A DNA stretch of 64,000 nt, taken from Gymnopus androsaceus JB14 (Eukaryota > Basidiomycota > Agaricomycetes > Agaricales > Omphalotaceae). The translations under genes and the position numbers were made by a program. The notes beneath the pieces are model-generated. The model ran no database searches and had not been told where the DNA came from. It was given only the letters and a program-made list of their open reading frames with translations. The stretch lies in the NCBI GenBank assembly GCA_009733575.1, contig ML769583.1, positions 62,001 through 126,000 on the forward strand, in the 5' to 3' direction. This document shows, in pieces, positions 45,147 to 56,909 of the stretch (positions within the stretch are counted from its first letter, which is position 1; every line of letters starts with the position of its first letter).

Positions 45147-48100
45147 ATGCCTCCACGCCCTACCCAAGAAGGAGGACCCCCGCGCGGAGGTCGAGGTCGA
45201 GGTCGCGGTGGCGGTAGACCTCCTCGCGGTGGCCCTCAAATTGTGGGTACAGGACGTGGGGCCCAGATGGCTGGAGCAGGCGTCCAGCCCTCTGGGTCTC
45301 AAGCAGGTATCGTTTTTGTATTGTGCTTTTCTTATGAATATCTTGAATCGATGTTGGTTTTGGTTTTATTTCCTTAGCTCATGCTCATGTCGCTACTGTT
45401 GGGGTCCGACGCCCCAATTACGGTGTCAGTGGAAAAAAAGTATCGGTGTTCACAAACGCTTGCGAGGCCTCTGTCCCGGAAAATATTATCTATCACTATG
45501 ATGGTGCGCTACTTTTTATTTCCATGTACGGTTAGTTGTTTATATGAGTGCATATTCGTTTCTAGTTGGTGAGTCTTGCCTTCTTTTTCCGATATACCTG
45601 TCGGCTGATGATATCTTGTAGCGATTGAGAAGACCCTTCCTGCCCGCGTGAACATGGTATTACTGAAGCAACTTCAACTGGAACCCGAGTTCCATCCTGC
45701 GGGAGCCTATGACGGCAAAAAGAATCTATTCATGCCACATCGAATTGACTTTGGAGGAGGTGCTAATTCACGCACAGTATGTGTATCACGAAATTGCCTG
45801 TCAGTCACTCACTCGCCTCCAGTACCACATCCCGATGAACGGTAATCATCAACAAGCTGACAGACCTCCCCCGGTCTTTAAAATCACCATTACTGAAGCC
45901 GCGACGATTAATCCCGAGTAAGTTGCTTTGCCTCGAATGTCGCTTTCGCTGATTACTCCCATTCTACTCAGGGTGTTGCAACGATTCATTGATGGACAAC
46001 AGTCTCAAGATGAAACCATATCCACCGCGCTAACTGTATGAGTTCCATTTTTGTCGTTTAATCCTTTCTAACCCATGCTTGAAGGCATTAAATGTTGTTA
46101 TCCGAATGCTACCCCTTCAAACCTACCCGTTCAACGTTAGATCGTTCTTTACTGACAGGGAGAAGATCGATGTGGGTGATGGATTGCAGCTGTGGAGAGG
46201 ATATTTCCAATCACTTCGTCCATCACCTGGTCGGCTTCTCATCAACATCGATTTATCCACGGGCATGTTCTTTAAACCTGGCCCTCTCATCAACATCGCG
46301 CTGGAGGTTCTCAATAAGAACAATCCCAGATTACTTTCGCCAGGCCCCGATCTCGGAGAACGTTCAATCAAAGAGTTGGAAAGGTTTCTCAAGGGTGTAC
46401 GCGTATCGGTTGACCCGGCCACACGTGGCGCTCCAGCTCGTACTGTTGTCATTCAATCATTAACACGCGAAGGCGCCCAGGGCATCTTTTTCAATTTGCA
46501 GGATGGTCGTTCAACCAACGTAGCAGCGTACTTTCGAGAGTTATCTAATCGGCCTCTGCAGTTTCCGACCATGATTTGTGCTAAGGTTTGTTGTAGCTTG
46601 GTTTTCAAGTTTCATTCTTATTTTAATTCTTATTTTATTTGGATAGACGGCGAAAGGAGCAGTCATTCCATTTGAGCGATGTACTGTACTGCCTGGGCAA
46701 CTTGCTCGCAAGCAGGTCCCCCCGGACGTGACCCGTAAGATGGTCGAGTTTTCAACCAAGAGACCTGCCGACCGTTTGGCAAGTATCAGGAATAGTTTTC
46801 AGGTTGGTTCTTGATGCTCTCTTTCAGATTGATCTGCTGCTGATTCCCATTTTCCAGGTGCTGGCTTACGGTCAATCGGAATATGTTCGCAATTTTGGAT
46901 TGGCCATAAATGAAGGAACATTGCCTATGTCGATTGAAGCGCGTCAACTGCCTGCGCCAGCACTTTTGTACGGTGACGGAAGCAAGAACAAGCGTGCGGT
47001 GGGTATTTTTTATATCTTGCCGTATTTTTGGCTGATGTGCTTCCGTTTAGGTCCCCAGGGGAGGCGCTTGGAATATGTAAGTATGTCTATCGCTCACGGA
47101 GAACTAATATCTCATTATCTATCAGGATTGAAAAGAAGCTCGTGAAACCTATGACCATTAATCGATGGGTTGTGGTCTCGTTTGAATCAGACCGGCGTTT
47201 CCCTGCGCCAACGTTGATGCAAGTAGTTGGGCAATTCATTACAGGATGTCAGAGTGTTGGTGAGTCGTTCCTTTTTATTCTCTATCCTCAATTGACTAGT
47301 TCCGTTATAGGCATGACCGTGGTCGAACGTGAACCAATTTTCACTTGGGAGTCGCCACAGGGCAACATTGCGAAGGTTGGTGGTTATTCTTAGTATTTCT
47401 ATTGTATCATCGCTCACATGCATTCGCTGATTCTAGGCGTTGAAAGACGCCGGTAACAAATGTGCGGTTAAGCATAAGGGAAAGGGACCCGATATGTTCC
47501 TGGTGATTCTGCCAGATCTGGCAAACGCCAACATTTATCGCGCCGTCAAGCAGTAAGCCCGCTTTCTTCTCTCTGACGATGGAAGTTTACCTGATTGTGT
47601 GTTCAGTTTTGGCGACATTACAGTGCGAGATGTCTATTTCTTTTCTATATAACATCCTAACTATTTTATACAGCAAGGGGTTGTAACGCAGTGTCTCAAA
47701 TCATCCAAGTGCACGCGCGCGAAGGAACAGTATTGGGCAAATGTTTGCTTAAAGTAATTCTCTTCTACATTCCCATCGTTTCATCTCATATTTTGCATAG
47801 GCTTAATCCGAAATTGGGTGGTGTCAATGTCATTCTTGATAATTCGTCCGCTTCGCTACTTTTGGATCGCGCCAATGCCACTATCGTTATGGGTATGTCT
47901 AGTCTTATGTTTCAACCTCTCATTGTGTGTTAATATATTCTTCTAGGGGCGGATGTGATGCACCCTCCTCCAGGCTCCGATGTCCCCTCTTTTGCATCTG
48001 TCGTCGGCAGTGTCGACAGCTAATTTGGTACATTACATACCCAGAATGTCTGTACAGAGATCTCGACAGGAGATTATTGCTGGTCTCTATGAAATGGTGT

Positions 48101-49262
48101 CTGTGAGTAATCACGTTCAACCTTGACTCTGTATTCAAGTACTTATTTCTGACGTCTTTAGTCTATCATCAAAGACTACATTGACTATCAGAAGAATGTC
48201 GAGAAGAAGTTGCCTCAAGACTTCAAGCCGAAGCGCTTGATATTCTTCCGGGATGGTGTCTCTGAGGGTCAGTTCGCGGAGGTGAAGGAAAAAGGTCAGT
48301 ATTCTAACCCTTTGTTGTTGTTCTTCGATTGAATGTACTGTCGTCTTCTCTAGAGGTCGAGATCCTGAAGAGTATGTAACGCCATTTTGGTATGGTATGT
48401 GCTAACCGTGTTCTACAGAGGTCTGCGACGACTTGAAGATTTCGCCTCCACCAAAGATCACATTCCTTGTCGTCGGCAAAAGACATCACTACCGGTATGT
48501 CTGGTGTCATTCGGTCTCATCAGTTTTTTGCTTGACGCATCCATCTTCCAGGTTTTTCCCTCAGAACGCAAACAGCAACGACGAAGCGGATCGCTAGTGG
48601 TAACTGTCCTGCTGGAACCGTCGTCGACCAAGGAATTCACGCACCCCCTTGAGTTTGATTGGTACTTGCAAAGTCACGGTGGTTTGCTGGGTACATCTCG
48701 TTCCGCGCATTACACAGTGTGTATAATCCGCTATTTTCGTTGTTGTGCTCTCTGTGCTGATTGTCTGACCTACGCAGGTCCTGCATGATGTTGGTATCCG
48801 TTTGTTGGTCTTTAAATGGACGTCTCCCTGATTGGTTTTGTCCTAGGATAACAAGTTCACTGCGGACGCGTTACAAGCTATATGTTATGGGCTTTGTTAT
48901 ATCTACGCTCGCTCGGTAGGCTTAGACTTCTCTCCGCTGATTCTTTCCGTGTTTACTCACCGTGCTTTATAGACTCGGTCGGTTTCCATTCCTGCGCCAG
49001 TATACTGTGTGTTGTTCTGCTCTGTTTTTCGTCGTTCTTGTTGCTTATAAGCTTTGTAGATGCCGACATTGTCTGTTCAGCGGGCGAAAAACCATTACGA
49101 CCCAAGAGGTGTTGATTTATCCGACGCTGGAAGTACAGCGGACACTGCATCTCTTGGAGTCGTATATGGCGGACTTTAAGCCGTTTGCATAACTATCATA
49201 CGAAGAAGATGTATTTCATGGTCAGTACGATTCATGAAAAGTCTTGGATGCTTGAGCATTGA
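45147..49262 (+). CDS. Argonaute (RNA silencing), PIWI half with several +1 frame breaks
   Basis: Start MPPRPTQEGGPPRGG at 45147, an RG-rich N-tail. Domains in order: N (VRRPNYGVSGKKVSVFTN), L1, PAZ (about 46,150-46,570), Mid (RWVVVSFESDRRFPAP...), PIWI. More than 15 introns of about 45-70 nt. Catalytic aspartates: VMGADVMHP, FFRDGVSEGQF, and YYADIVCS as fourth residue site, as in fungal QDE-2-like proteins. Expected LLGTSR.AHY and MYFM C-terminal blocks are present. The 5' half (to about 48,000) reads cleanly. In the 3' half the family reading needs one base removed at about 48021, 48594, the C-run 48644-48648, the A-run 49087-49091, about 49152 and the T-run 49184-49186. Taken literally the PIWI domain is broken. 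If these are assembly insertions the gene is intact. Role: small-RNA-guided silencing, likely of transposons such as those in this window. Confidence 0.85.
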
Positions 49263-49462
49263 CTGTCCTATAGTGATTATACCTGCTACTGCGTGCTACA
49301 CTTTTACCGTACTCTTTTGCTTTTTGCATTCGTGCTATCGAACGTGCTCTCTTGTAACATATCCGTCTGCTAGCTCCATTGTGTACCAATACATTGCTCA
49401 TCGCCGAAATATACATATATTTCGAATTTCTGTTATTCTTTGTGCAAGCCGGTGCAACCTGT

Positions 49463-50267
49463 TCACCATTCTTTATGCAAACTGAACAACCTCACTTCCC
49501 TCGTAATTGTACATTTATTTTCCTTTTCCCAAATCTCCACATTTGCATGAACGTTTGCTTGCAGCTTCGAGATCTCCATCGCATCCCCATCTTGATCCCA
49601 CTCATGGATCACTAGCATTCCACAGTCCATTACAGCCTTCAGCTCGGTAGATGTTTTCATGTCGCTTCCGCTATATCGTTTGTACACTTTTGAACGTAGC
49701 CAACCGGGTGTTGCTGATATCCCTTCGATTATGGTATTTTGATACCAATGGTTCAAGCTGGCTTCAAGCTCAGCCTCCATGAGGGGATTGGAACAACCGG
49801 TGACCTGGAGATGTATGATGGAAGTCACTTTGCCTGCGTCTCTCGGTGATTCAGTTTCCGGATCCAGAGACGATGCGCGATCGTGTTGCGATGATACCAT
49901 GTAGATGGCTCGCGTAAGGATAGGCAATGCTTCGAGAATTGTTTTCTCGTTGTCTGAAGCTTGGTTGATAATCTCGAGCCACTCTTTGCTCTCTGGGATT
50001 CCTGGAGAGCTAGTGTGGTAAAGCGCAACCCAGGGAGGGTTCCTCGAGTCTATAGCTCGATAGCGCGAGATGTTGGTACAAATATGGAGACGCTGTGGGA
50101 CATGTTCCTCGTCATACCATTCTAAGAAATGTCATAGTTACTAAGAAATGGAAATGGAAAGGACTGCTTGAGCTCTTACGGTTGAAATTATTCTCTGATA
50201 GCTCCCCTCCGGGATCTGAATACACAAGAAGCAGACCTTGTGGATTTGAAGGAATGGTGGAGTCCAT
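49463..50267 (-). CDS. EthD-like dimeric alpha-beta barrel protein
   Basis: Two exons: 50180-50267 (MDSTIPSNPQGLLLVYSDPGG) and 49463-50121. The splice gives ENNFNQWYDEEHVPQRLHI, the motif FN.WYD.EHVP.R seen in fungal proteins of the EthD-like barrel type. The second half has the matching LNHWYQNTIIEGISATPGWLRSKVYKRY, so the protein is two tandem half-barrels of about 110 residues each; the second lacks the DEEH residues (YQNTIIE). About 250 residues, no signal peptide. It converges with Argonaute at its 3' end and diverges from the Pil1-type gene. Enzymatic role unknown; family members in bacteria take part in ether and polyketide metabolism. Confidence 0.7.
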
Positions 50268-50712
50268 ACGTCGTCGAAAAAGTATGAGTATGAGTTTCCT
50301 TGACGGTGAGAATTTTGACCATTCTCAAAGAAAGACCGTCATACGCGTTCGATCGATGAGCGCTAATGGAGTTGCTTCCTTCACTAGTCGTCTTCGCAAT
50401 CGAACGCTTGCCATTCCAGCGTCCCGCCATTCAAATCATTATCAACTCCGTCAAGCGCTGGTCGTTCTCATGGTAAGCTCCTGTCATTTTTGAATCTCCT
50501 GAATGTTAAACATTGTATATATACACTCAATCTTGGCACCTCTAGAGGCGATGTCGGAGGCAACGAATGCTCCAGTTCGTTCCAGTCGTGTAGTTGGACT
50601 TCTAGACAGTTACACAGCTGCCGAAATCTAACCGGGATCAATATCCATCAAGTTTAAATTGTCCAAATCTATCTTGTGCTTCTACTACCAACTACTCGAG
50701 ACCGCATGAGGA
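50268..50712. promoter_or_regulatory. Shared divergent promoter, EthD-like gene and Pil1-type gene
   Basis: 445 bp separate the start codons of two genes transcribed away from each other, so it should carry both promoters. The sequence TATATATACACTC near 50516 is an AT-rich candidate for the + strand gene. No other motif stands out. Confidence 0.4.
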
Positions 50713-53700
50713 ATGCTGAAGAATGCTGCAACGAAACTGGCCCACAGCTCCCTAACCTCTTTAGGTAGCAGGGAGCTCAAACCATTACAGGATCTGATCA
50801 CAGCTGAGAAGACCGTGCTGGTTTCGTGAGTATACAATGTCCTTGCACGTTGCCCATTCTCATTACTATTTCAGACTACAGAGACTAAGCAGCGACTTGA
50901 CGAGGGCCTCCGACATGCTAAAAGCATGGGCTGTGAATGAAGAAGACGAGCTTGGGGTAAGCAATACATCGACGTTGTCGATGGGATACTGAACTTCATG
51001 TCAGGACATCCTCGGTGCATCCTCCGAGCTTTTCAAGCAGTTTTCTCTCGCGTTATATCAGTATTCATCCTACCAGGAAGCTATGCGAGAGCACATGAAA
51101 GCCGTCCGTGACCGTGAAGAAGCTCTCGAGGAGCTCAAACGACGACACCGGACTCTCTTCGCTAAGATGGAGGCAGCTGACCGAAAGGTTGGGTCTGGCA
51201 GTAAATCCAAAAATCTGGCTGAGCAGAAGGAGTTGTCGAATCGCATTCGAGAGCAGGTCAGGGCTTTAGATGAAGATATCAAGCGTGAGGAGTCAGCATT
51301 GATGGATTATAAGAGACGGAAGGCGAGAGCATGGATGGAGATCAAGTTTGCGGGACTTATGGAGTGCTGCGAAAAAGGAAGCGTTTCCTGCGATTTCGGA
51401 AAGCTGGTTATCAATGTGCGTTCACCTGTACCAATCTGTTAGGACTGATACTCACGCGCAATCACAACCACAGGAAATATCTGACCAAAGCACTCAACCG
51501 GGTGCACCCCGTCCGCCTTACACAAAACAAGACAAAGTCCGATCTATACTTCAAGCAGGAATGCAATCTGTGGAAAAAGTCACTTTTTCGTCATTTTCCC
51601 TAGGCTCAAATCCGAGGGATTTTGTTGCACGATCGAGGGCGACATCTGTTTCGTCGATGTATGAAGAACTAGCGAGCCTACCTCCAAGTTATGTCCCACA
51701 ATCCCCTTCACATCTGCGAAACGATTCCACAGAGTCATCATCGTCGGGTGCTTCATCAGATTTTTCTTCCTCTGACAACCAATACGCATCATCATTGTCA
51801 GAGTACCCGATACCATCAATTTCCAGTGCCGTCTTTCAAGACGATGCTGTACGTCCCGATACAGTATCCAACGGCGTCCCAAACCCGACCCCTAACCAAA
51901 CCCCGACTGCAGACATAGAGGATGTCGCTGCTCCCCAACCTCAGCCCGAAACGGTGGCGTCTTCAGCTCCTCTGCGCGCTCGTATTTCGAGTTTACAGGT
52001 GGATGGGTTCGAGCAAAGACCAGCAGCGGGAGGGCCAGGTTTACTTGCCGGAGGTCGAGGAAGAGGACGAGGCGGTAATTTTGCCGCCTTCCCAGTGAAA
52101 AGGCGTATACCAACTGGGACAGATCGGTCGGTAGCTCAATCAGCTTACGGTTCGGTTCAGGGAATTGAACCTCTGGTTCCAAACTCATCAGTTATCGGGA
52201 GACGGAGTAGTGCCGTATTAGCTGAATCAACCTCAAAGCCTTTGGAAAAGCCTCTGGATGTTCTGAGCGAGGAAGAGCCTGTCGAGCCCGCTTCTCCCAT
52301 GGAATCCAAAACGCCTACAAAATCTTCCATGTCTCCTACGATTTCTTCATTTATAAACGCCGCTTTTGACTCTCCTCCAGAGGCAACGTCATCCACAGTC
52401 GTCGCTCAACCAACCTCCTCTCCCTCCGAGCCAGAGCCCCAAATTTCCGAAGAGGGAATAGAAATAGATGTGTCTACGCCTCGCCCTTTTCTCCCTTCAC
52501 CCAGGTTCTCCACTCATTTCACTACCAAGGCTTATTTCGAATTGTTATCCCAGCAGCCTCAGGAACCACCTCCGCCGTTACCATCGCTCCCCGCATCGTT
52601 GCCTACATCATCGCTCCCATCAGGGCTTGGCATCTCTACTTCTGTTGTTGGAGAAAATGATGTACATGAGGCGAATGAAAGGGCTGCTCTTGGGATTGAG
52701 TCTCCTACCGGCTCGGAACCAACCACTCCTAGGGCGATTCCAGCCCCTCCAGTTCCCAAACCCTTCCAATTTCCATCTGAGCCGGTGTCTGTACCTACCG
52801 TCGAACCTCAGCCGACGGTGGAATCAGAGCCAGTAGTGGAAACAAAAGCGGAGGCAGAATCAAACCCAGTGGTAGAAACAGAGGCAGAGGCAGACTCCAA
52901 GCCTACAGTTGAATCAGAACTGGCAGGGGAATCGGATTCGACAGCGGAACCCGAACCAGAGGTGGAGTCAAAACCTACAGTGGAATCGGAGCTGACAGTG
53001 GAATCTGAACGTTCGGAGGGGGAGTCAAAATCTATAAGGGAATCGGTGGAATCGCCGATTGGAACTTCCGAACGTTCACTGGAACTTCTACTAGTACAAC
53101 TGAACGCTGATTCGAAGCCTCTCCCAGAGGTGGAAAGGGATGATCGCAAACCTGCTCCAAGTCGAGTTCGATTTGCTTCCAATCCTGTGGAAATCTACCC
53201 GAAATCTCCAGCAGCTTCGCTTTTTACGTTGGATTATGTAGAGGATGATAGACCATTCTTCGTCGATAGCGAAGATCCCGTACCAAAAATTCCTACAGAT
53301 CCTTCGAAGAGTGGTGATCTTGCGTCTACAGTCTCAGAAACATCCCAGCCTCAGGTTATTCCAAACGAACCTTCTACTGAATCTAGTAGCACGATCGAAG
53401 ATTCGACAGTGGATTCTGCATCTGAATCGCATCCAGAGCAGAACATTATGGACTTGCTGAATGCTGCCACGTTGAAAGCAAGTTCAATAATAGCCACATT
53501 AAATGCTTCGAAGACTCCGCCACCCTTATCTTCACGTAGCCCCTCGCCTTCACCTTCGTCTGTCCCAAGCTCCAGTTTATCTTCGGAGATCATATATTCT
53601 CCATCTCCCTCAGTTCCTTTAAAAGGAACTCCAATACGCTCCAGTACGCTAGCTGGATATCTCGCTTCCGTTTCAGGAAGATCATCCCCTGTTACTCCTC

Positions 53701-54149
53701 CTGCTCCTGCTTCTTTCCCTCCTCCTGCACCTGCTCCGTCCGTTCCATCAAGTCTGGGAGTATCCAAAACTCCTTTCGGGCTCGGACGTAAAACCTCGAC
53801 GATGAAAAAAATGAGTTTACCCAGTTCACCGTATCCGCAGAGACGTGCACAGGGGTCACCTTCGCTTTCTAGGATTGGAGAGCAACCTCCTGTGGTGTCA
53901 GATAAGACGACTGGGCCTTCCGGGTCGTTGTCTAGATCCTCCAGCGCAAATGCAACTGTGCCGAATAATGGAGGTGTCGGTTCGCTGGAAACTGGAAACC
54001 AAACTACCACCGTCCGGCGAACGTTGTCCAGATCATCTAGCGCGAATGCATCTGTGCCGAATGATGGAAGGGTTGGGTCTTCGCCACAAAATGGGCCTGC
54101 ATCTAATCAGCCTTCCGCTGTCCGAAGAATATCACCTCCTGCTGCGTAG
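50713..54149 (+). CDS. Pil1-domain eisosome protein with long disordered tail
   Basis: Exons 50713-50825, 50875-50956, 51005-51415 and 51474-54149 read cleanly, about 1,090 residues. Start MLKNAATKLAHSSLTSLG. Residues 1-230 form a Pil1/Lsp1 BAR-type helical domain (LKPLQDLITAEKTVLV, LKAWAVNEEDELGDI, EAMREHMKAVRDREEAL, LMDYKRRKARAWMEIKFAGL). Family members shape plasma-membrane furrows, the eisosomes. The tail is rich in S, P, T and E, with a tandem acidic repeat of V(E/V)(S/T)E(P/A) type at 52800-53050 and a duplicated C-terminal unit (RSSSANATVPN / RSSSANASVPN). KVRSILQAGMQSVEKVTF is a short conserved helix after the domain. Yeast Pil1 is about 340 residues; the tail is a feature of Agaricomycete members. 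No frame breaks in 3.4 kb. Confidence 0.85.
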
Positions 54150-54741
54150 ATAGTCGCTTTATCATTTTTCATCGCATCGTTATGTATGGTTTATCTCTCG
54201 TTTAATCTCAAGATGTCTTCATGTGTACACTTCGTTAACCGCACTATATTTATTTTGTTGTATGCATGGACACATCTACTTTACCCACACTTTACCTGCT
54301 TATACACACAATGATAGACCTACACGTTATCACAGAACGATTAAAGCTTACCTCGCTTTGTTAAAACGCACAACCTTCTTTATACCATTGGTGGTAGGAG
54401 GTTATATTGATCACGGAAACCAACCGGGGCTGGTGAATCGACAGCCAACACCGCTAATTTAAAAGAGACGATCAGGACTTCGTCAAAGAGGGGCAACGGG
54501 ACAACGCGAACCAGAATAAGCGCTGCATTACCTGGAAATAATGCGAGAGAGGATGAGATACTCATAGTATTAGTAAAGCCGTCAGAGGAAGGTCCTAACG
54601 AAAGCAAAAAGCGACCACAGTGATGACGAGAGTCAATTTTGTTGGTGGCTTCGGTTTCTCGGAGACTGAAAAAGGATGATATCGGATTGGAGCAGAATCG
54701 TGCGCAGGTCCAGATAAAAATTTGTATACAATAATATTAAA
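54150..54741. other. 3' spacer
   Basis: No gene. The left flank of a hAT-type MITE. Confidence 0.5.
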
Positions 54742-55374
54742 TAAGGGTAGTCAGATAGTCGATTCTGGGTCGATTCACGGAGTCGATTCAGAAGTCGATT
54801 CAGAAGTTGTAACTAGAATCGACGGAGAAAATTGACCACCCTTTTGAACTTGAAATTTTACCACTCGATTCTGCACTCAATTCTTACTAGTCTGCAATAC
54901 CCCAGTTTACACCCCAACAGCAGGATACTATGTGCACGATTCAGGACCATGTTAGGTTCTGGAGGATACATAGAAAATGACAAAAAATTCAATCAGCAGA
55001 CAGAAATGAACTGCTGGAGCTAGGGCACTCACAGGCCTTTATACGTGACACTCCTTCCTATCCCTGAGGGCGCTGATTTGCAGGATATACCACATATTTC
55101 ATATTTCCTCATCTTCCAAGTCTGATTCAACATCAGATAGTCACAGATCATCGGACATGGTTGTGAGGATAAGATGAGTACGAAATAAAGTTTATTTAGT
55201 AAGTAAACTGTAGTATGTAAAGAATCGACACTCGATTTTGATGGTTGTCCCAGCTTCTGAGCCGGGACAACGATTCGCCTGAATCGACCGAATCGACTGT
55301 CGATTCTTGATCCTGAATCTACTTCTGAATCGACTCCGTGAATCGACCCAGAATCGACTGTCTGACTACCCTTA
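54742..55374. mobile_element. hAT-type MITE with GTCGATTC subterminal repeats
   Basis: Ends TAAGGGTAGTCAGA and TCTGACTACCCTTA, 633 bp apart. The inverted ends extend to about 55 bp (GTCGATTCTGGGTCGATTCA and complement), and the flanks are ATATTAAA at 54734-54741 and ATATTAAC at 55375-55382, an 8-bp duplication with one mismatch. GTCGATTC occurs at least eight times close to both ends, like hAT transposase binding sites. No ORF. Confidence 0.8.
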
Positions 55375-55382
55375 ATATTAAC

Positions 55383-56084
55383 GTGTCGTCGCCAGCCGTG
55401 AAACCAGAGACCAAAAACAATGTCATTCATGCATGGAGTCAGGTTTACATGTGCCGGCCGGCATTTAGTATTCCCAGCTTACCCTTGAATCCTTTTTTTT
55501 GGGGGGGCTCTTTTATTGCGTGCGTACAGGTAAGACTAAGTACCAAGACACGCGGAGATGCACAGGCGCATCTCTATGAAGTCAGTTCTCATCATTTAAT
55601 GTACATGTTGATCAAAATATTATGATTCTACTTGATTGACGTACTTCGAGCATGTATTTCTACTGTGTGTGTGTATATGATCGTGATCATGCTCCTCTTG
55701 CGTACATTGTATCTAGAATTATCTACTTCATTTTTCACTTGAGGCCATTGGATCTGGTACATGTCCCTACACTACTGGAACTTACTTGTGATTATATCTA
55801 CTTTTAACTAGGTATACTGTACTATTTTGACCAGGTCACAGGTCACATTTTGAACTCTTTTGGTGTGACATGCCCAGAATTGCCTCAAAAATGCAAAATT
55901 TCGGTCTGAAATGGGTTGTTCACAGTCACAAGGGTCCGCCAAATCAACTGAAATGTACAGTTTAACATGTCCTAAGTACTTTAACAGCTTACATTATATA
56001 TAAATTAAGCAAACAAAGTACATTGATCACTAATCAAGTAGGATGTACGAGCACAATTCACCGAGTACATCAAGTAGATTGTAC
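55383..56084. other. Spacer between two MITEs
   Basis: No gene seen. A G-run of eight (GGGGGGG at 55500) follows a T-run. Confidence 0.45.
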
Positions 56085-56730
56085 TCACACCACCAATGAT
56101 TATGCTTCAACCTGACTGAAGCATAGTCGGAAATAAATCATTTCAATAGATAGGAGAAATGCACGTTTTCAGACAAAAATATAAAAGATGCATTTCGATG
56201 GACTTGCGAAGGCATTGAATTCAGACCTTTTGAATTTTATATTTTCCACATCCTTCTGAAGGAACAGTTTTCAATTGCATTCTGAAAGCAACAGTTTTTT
56301 GAAAGACTGAATTATTTTATTTCACAATAATAGTGAAAGTAATTGTTTCAAAGAACCTTTCATGTTTTCGCTGAAAGATTGCCTTTCAGCGTCCGGTCTA
56401 GCAGCGGGCCGGACCGGACCGAGCGTTGAAGTATCGTCTTTCAGCAACCAGATGAAAGGTTCTTCGAAACAATTACTTTCACTCTTATTGTGACACAAAA
56501 TAATTCAGTCCTTCCTGAAACTATTGTTTTCAGAAAGAAATTGAAAACTGGTCATTCGGATGTCTGCGTAAAGTTAAAATTTCAGATGGCTTGAATTTAA
56601 TTCCTTCATAATTCCATTGAAATACTTCTTTTATATTTTCGTCTGAAAATGTGCATTTCCCTTACATATTGAAATAATTGTTTTCAGATTATGCTTCAGT
56701 CAAGCTGAAGCATAATCATTGGCGGTGTGA
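56085..56730. mobile_element. Foldback element, about 300-bp arms
   Basis: TCACACCACCAATGATTATG at the left end matches CATAATCATTGGCGGTGTGA at the right end. Both arms stay complementary for about 300 bp to a GC-rich centre (CGGGCCGGACCGGACCG at 56405). Near each end is a small hairpin, ATGCTTCA...TGAAGCAT. No coding sequence. Flanks show no clean target duplication. Confidence 0.75.
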
Positions 56731-56909
56731 CTGTCATGCGGCCTCTTTTTCCGATGAGAAATGACGTCATACATCTCCACTCTATGTAGTGTATAATCCT
56801 TTGACCAAACGACGTAGGAAGTTGGAAAACTTGGATAAACTTGAACATAAAGTACAGTGCACTTGTGTACATTCAATCGTGCATGGACGGCCCCTTCCCC
56901 TAACTATAG

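Noticed and set aside
53351..54010. 219-codon minus-strand ORF in the Pil1-type tail
   Set aside because: Antisense shadow of the low-complexity tail. No start context and no domain.
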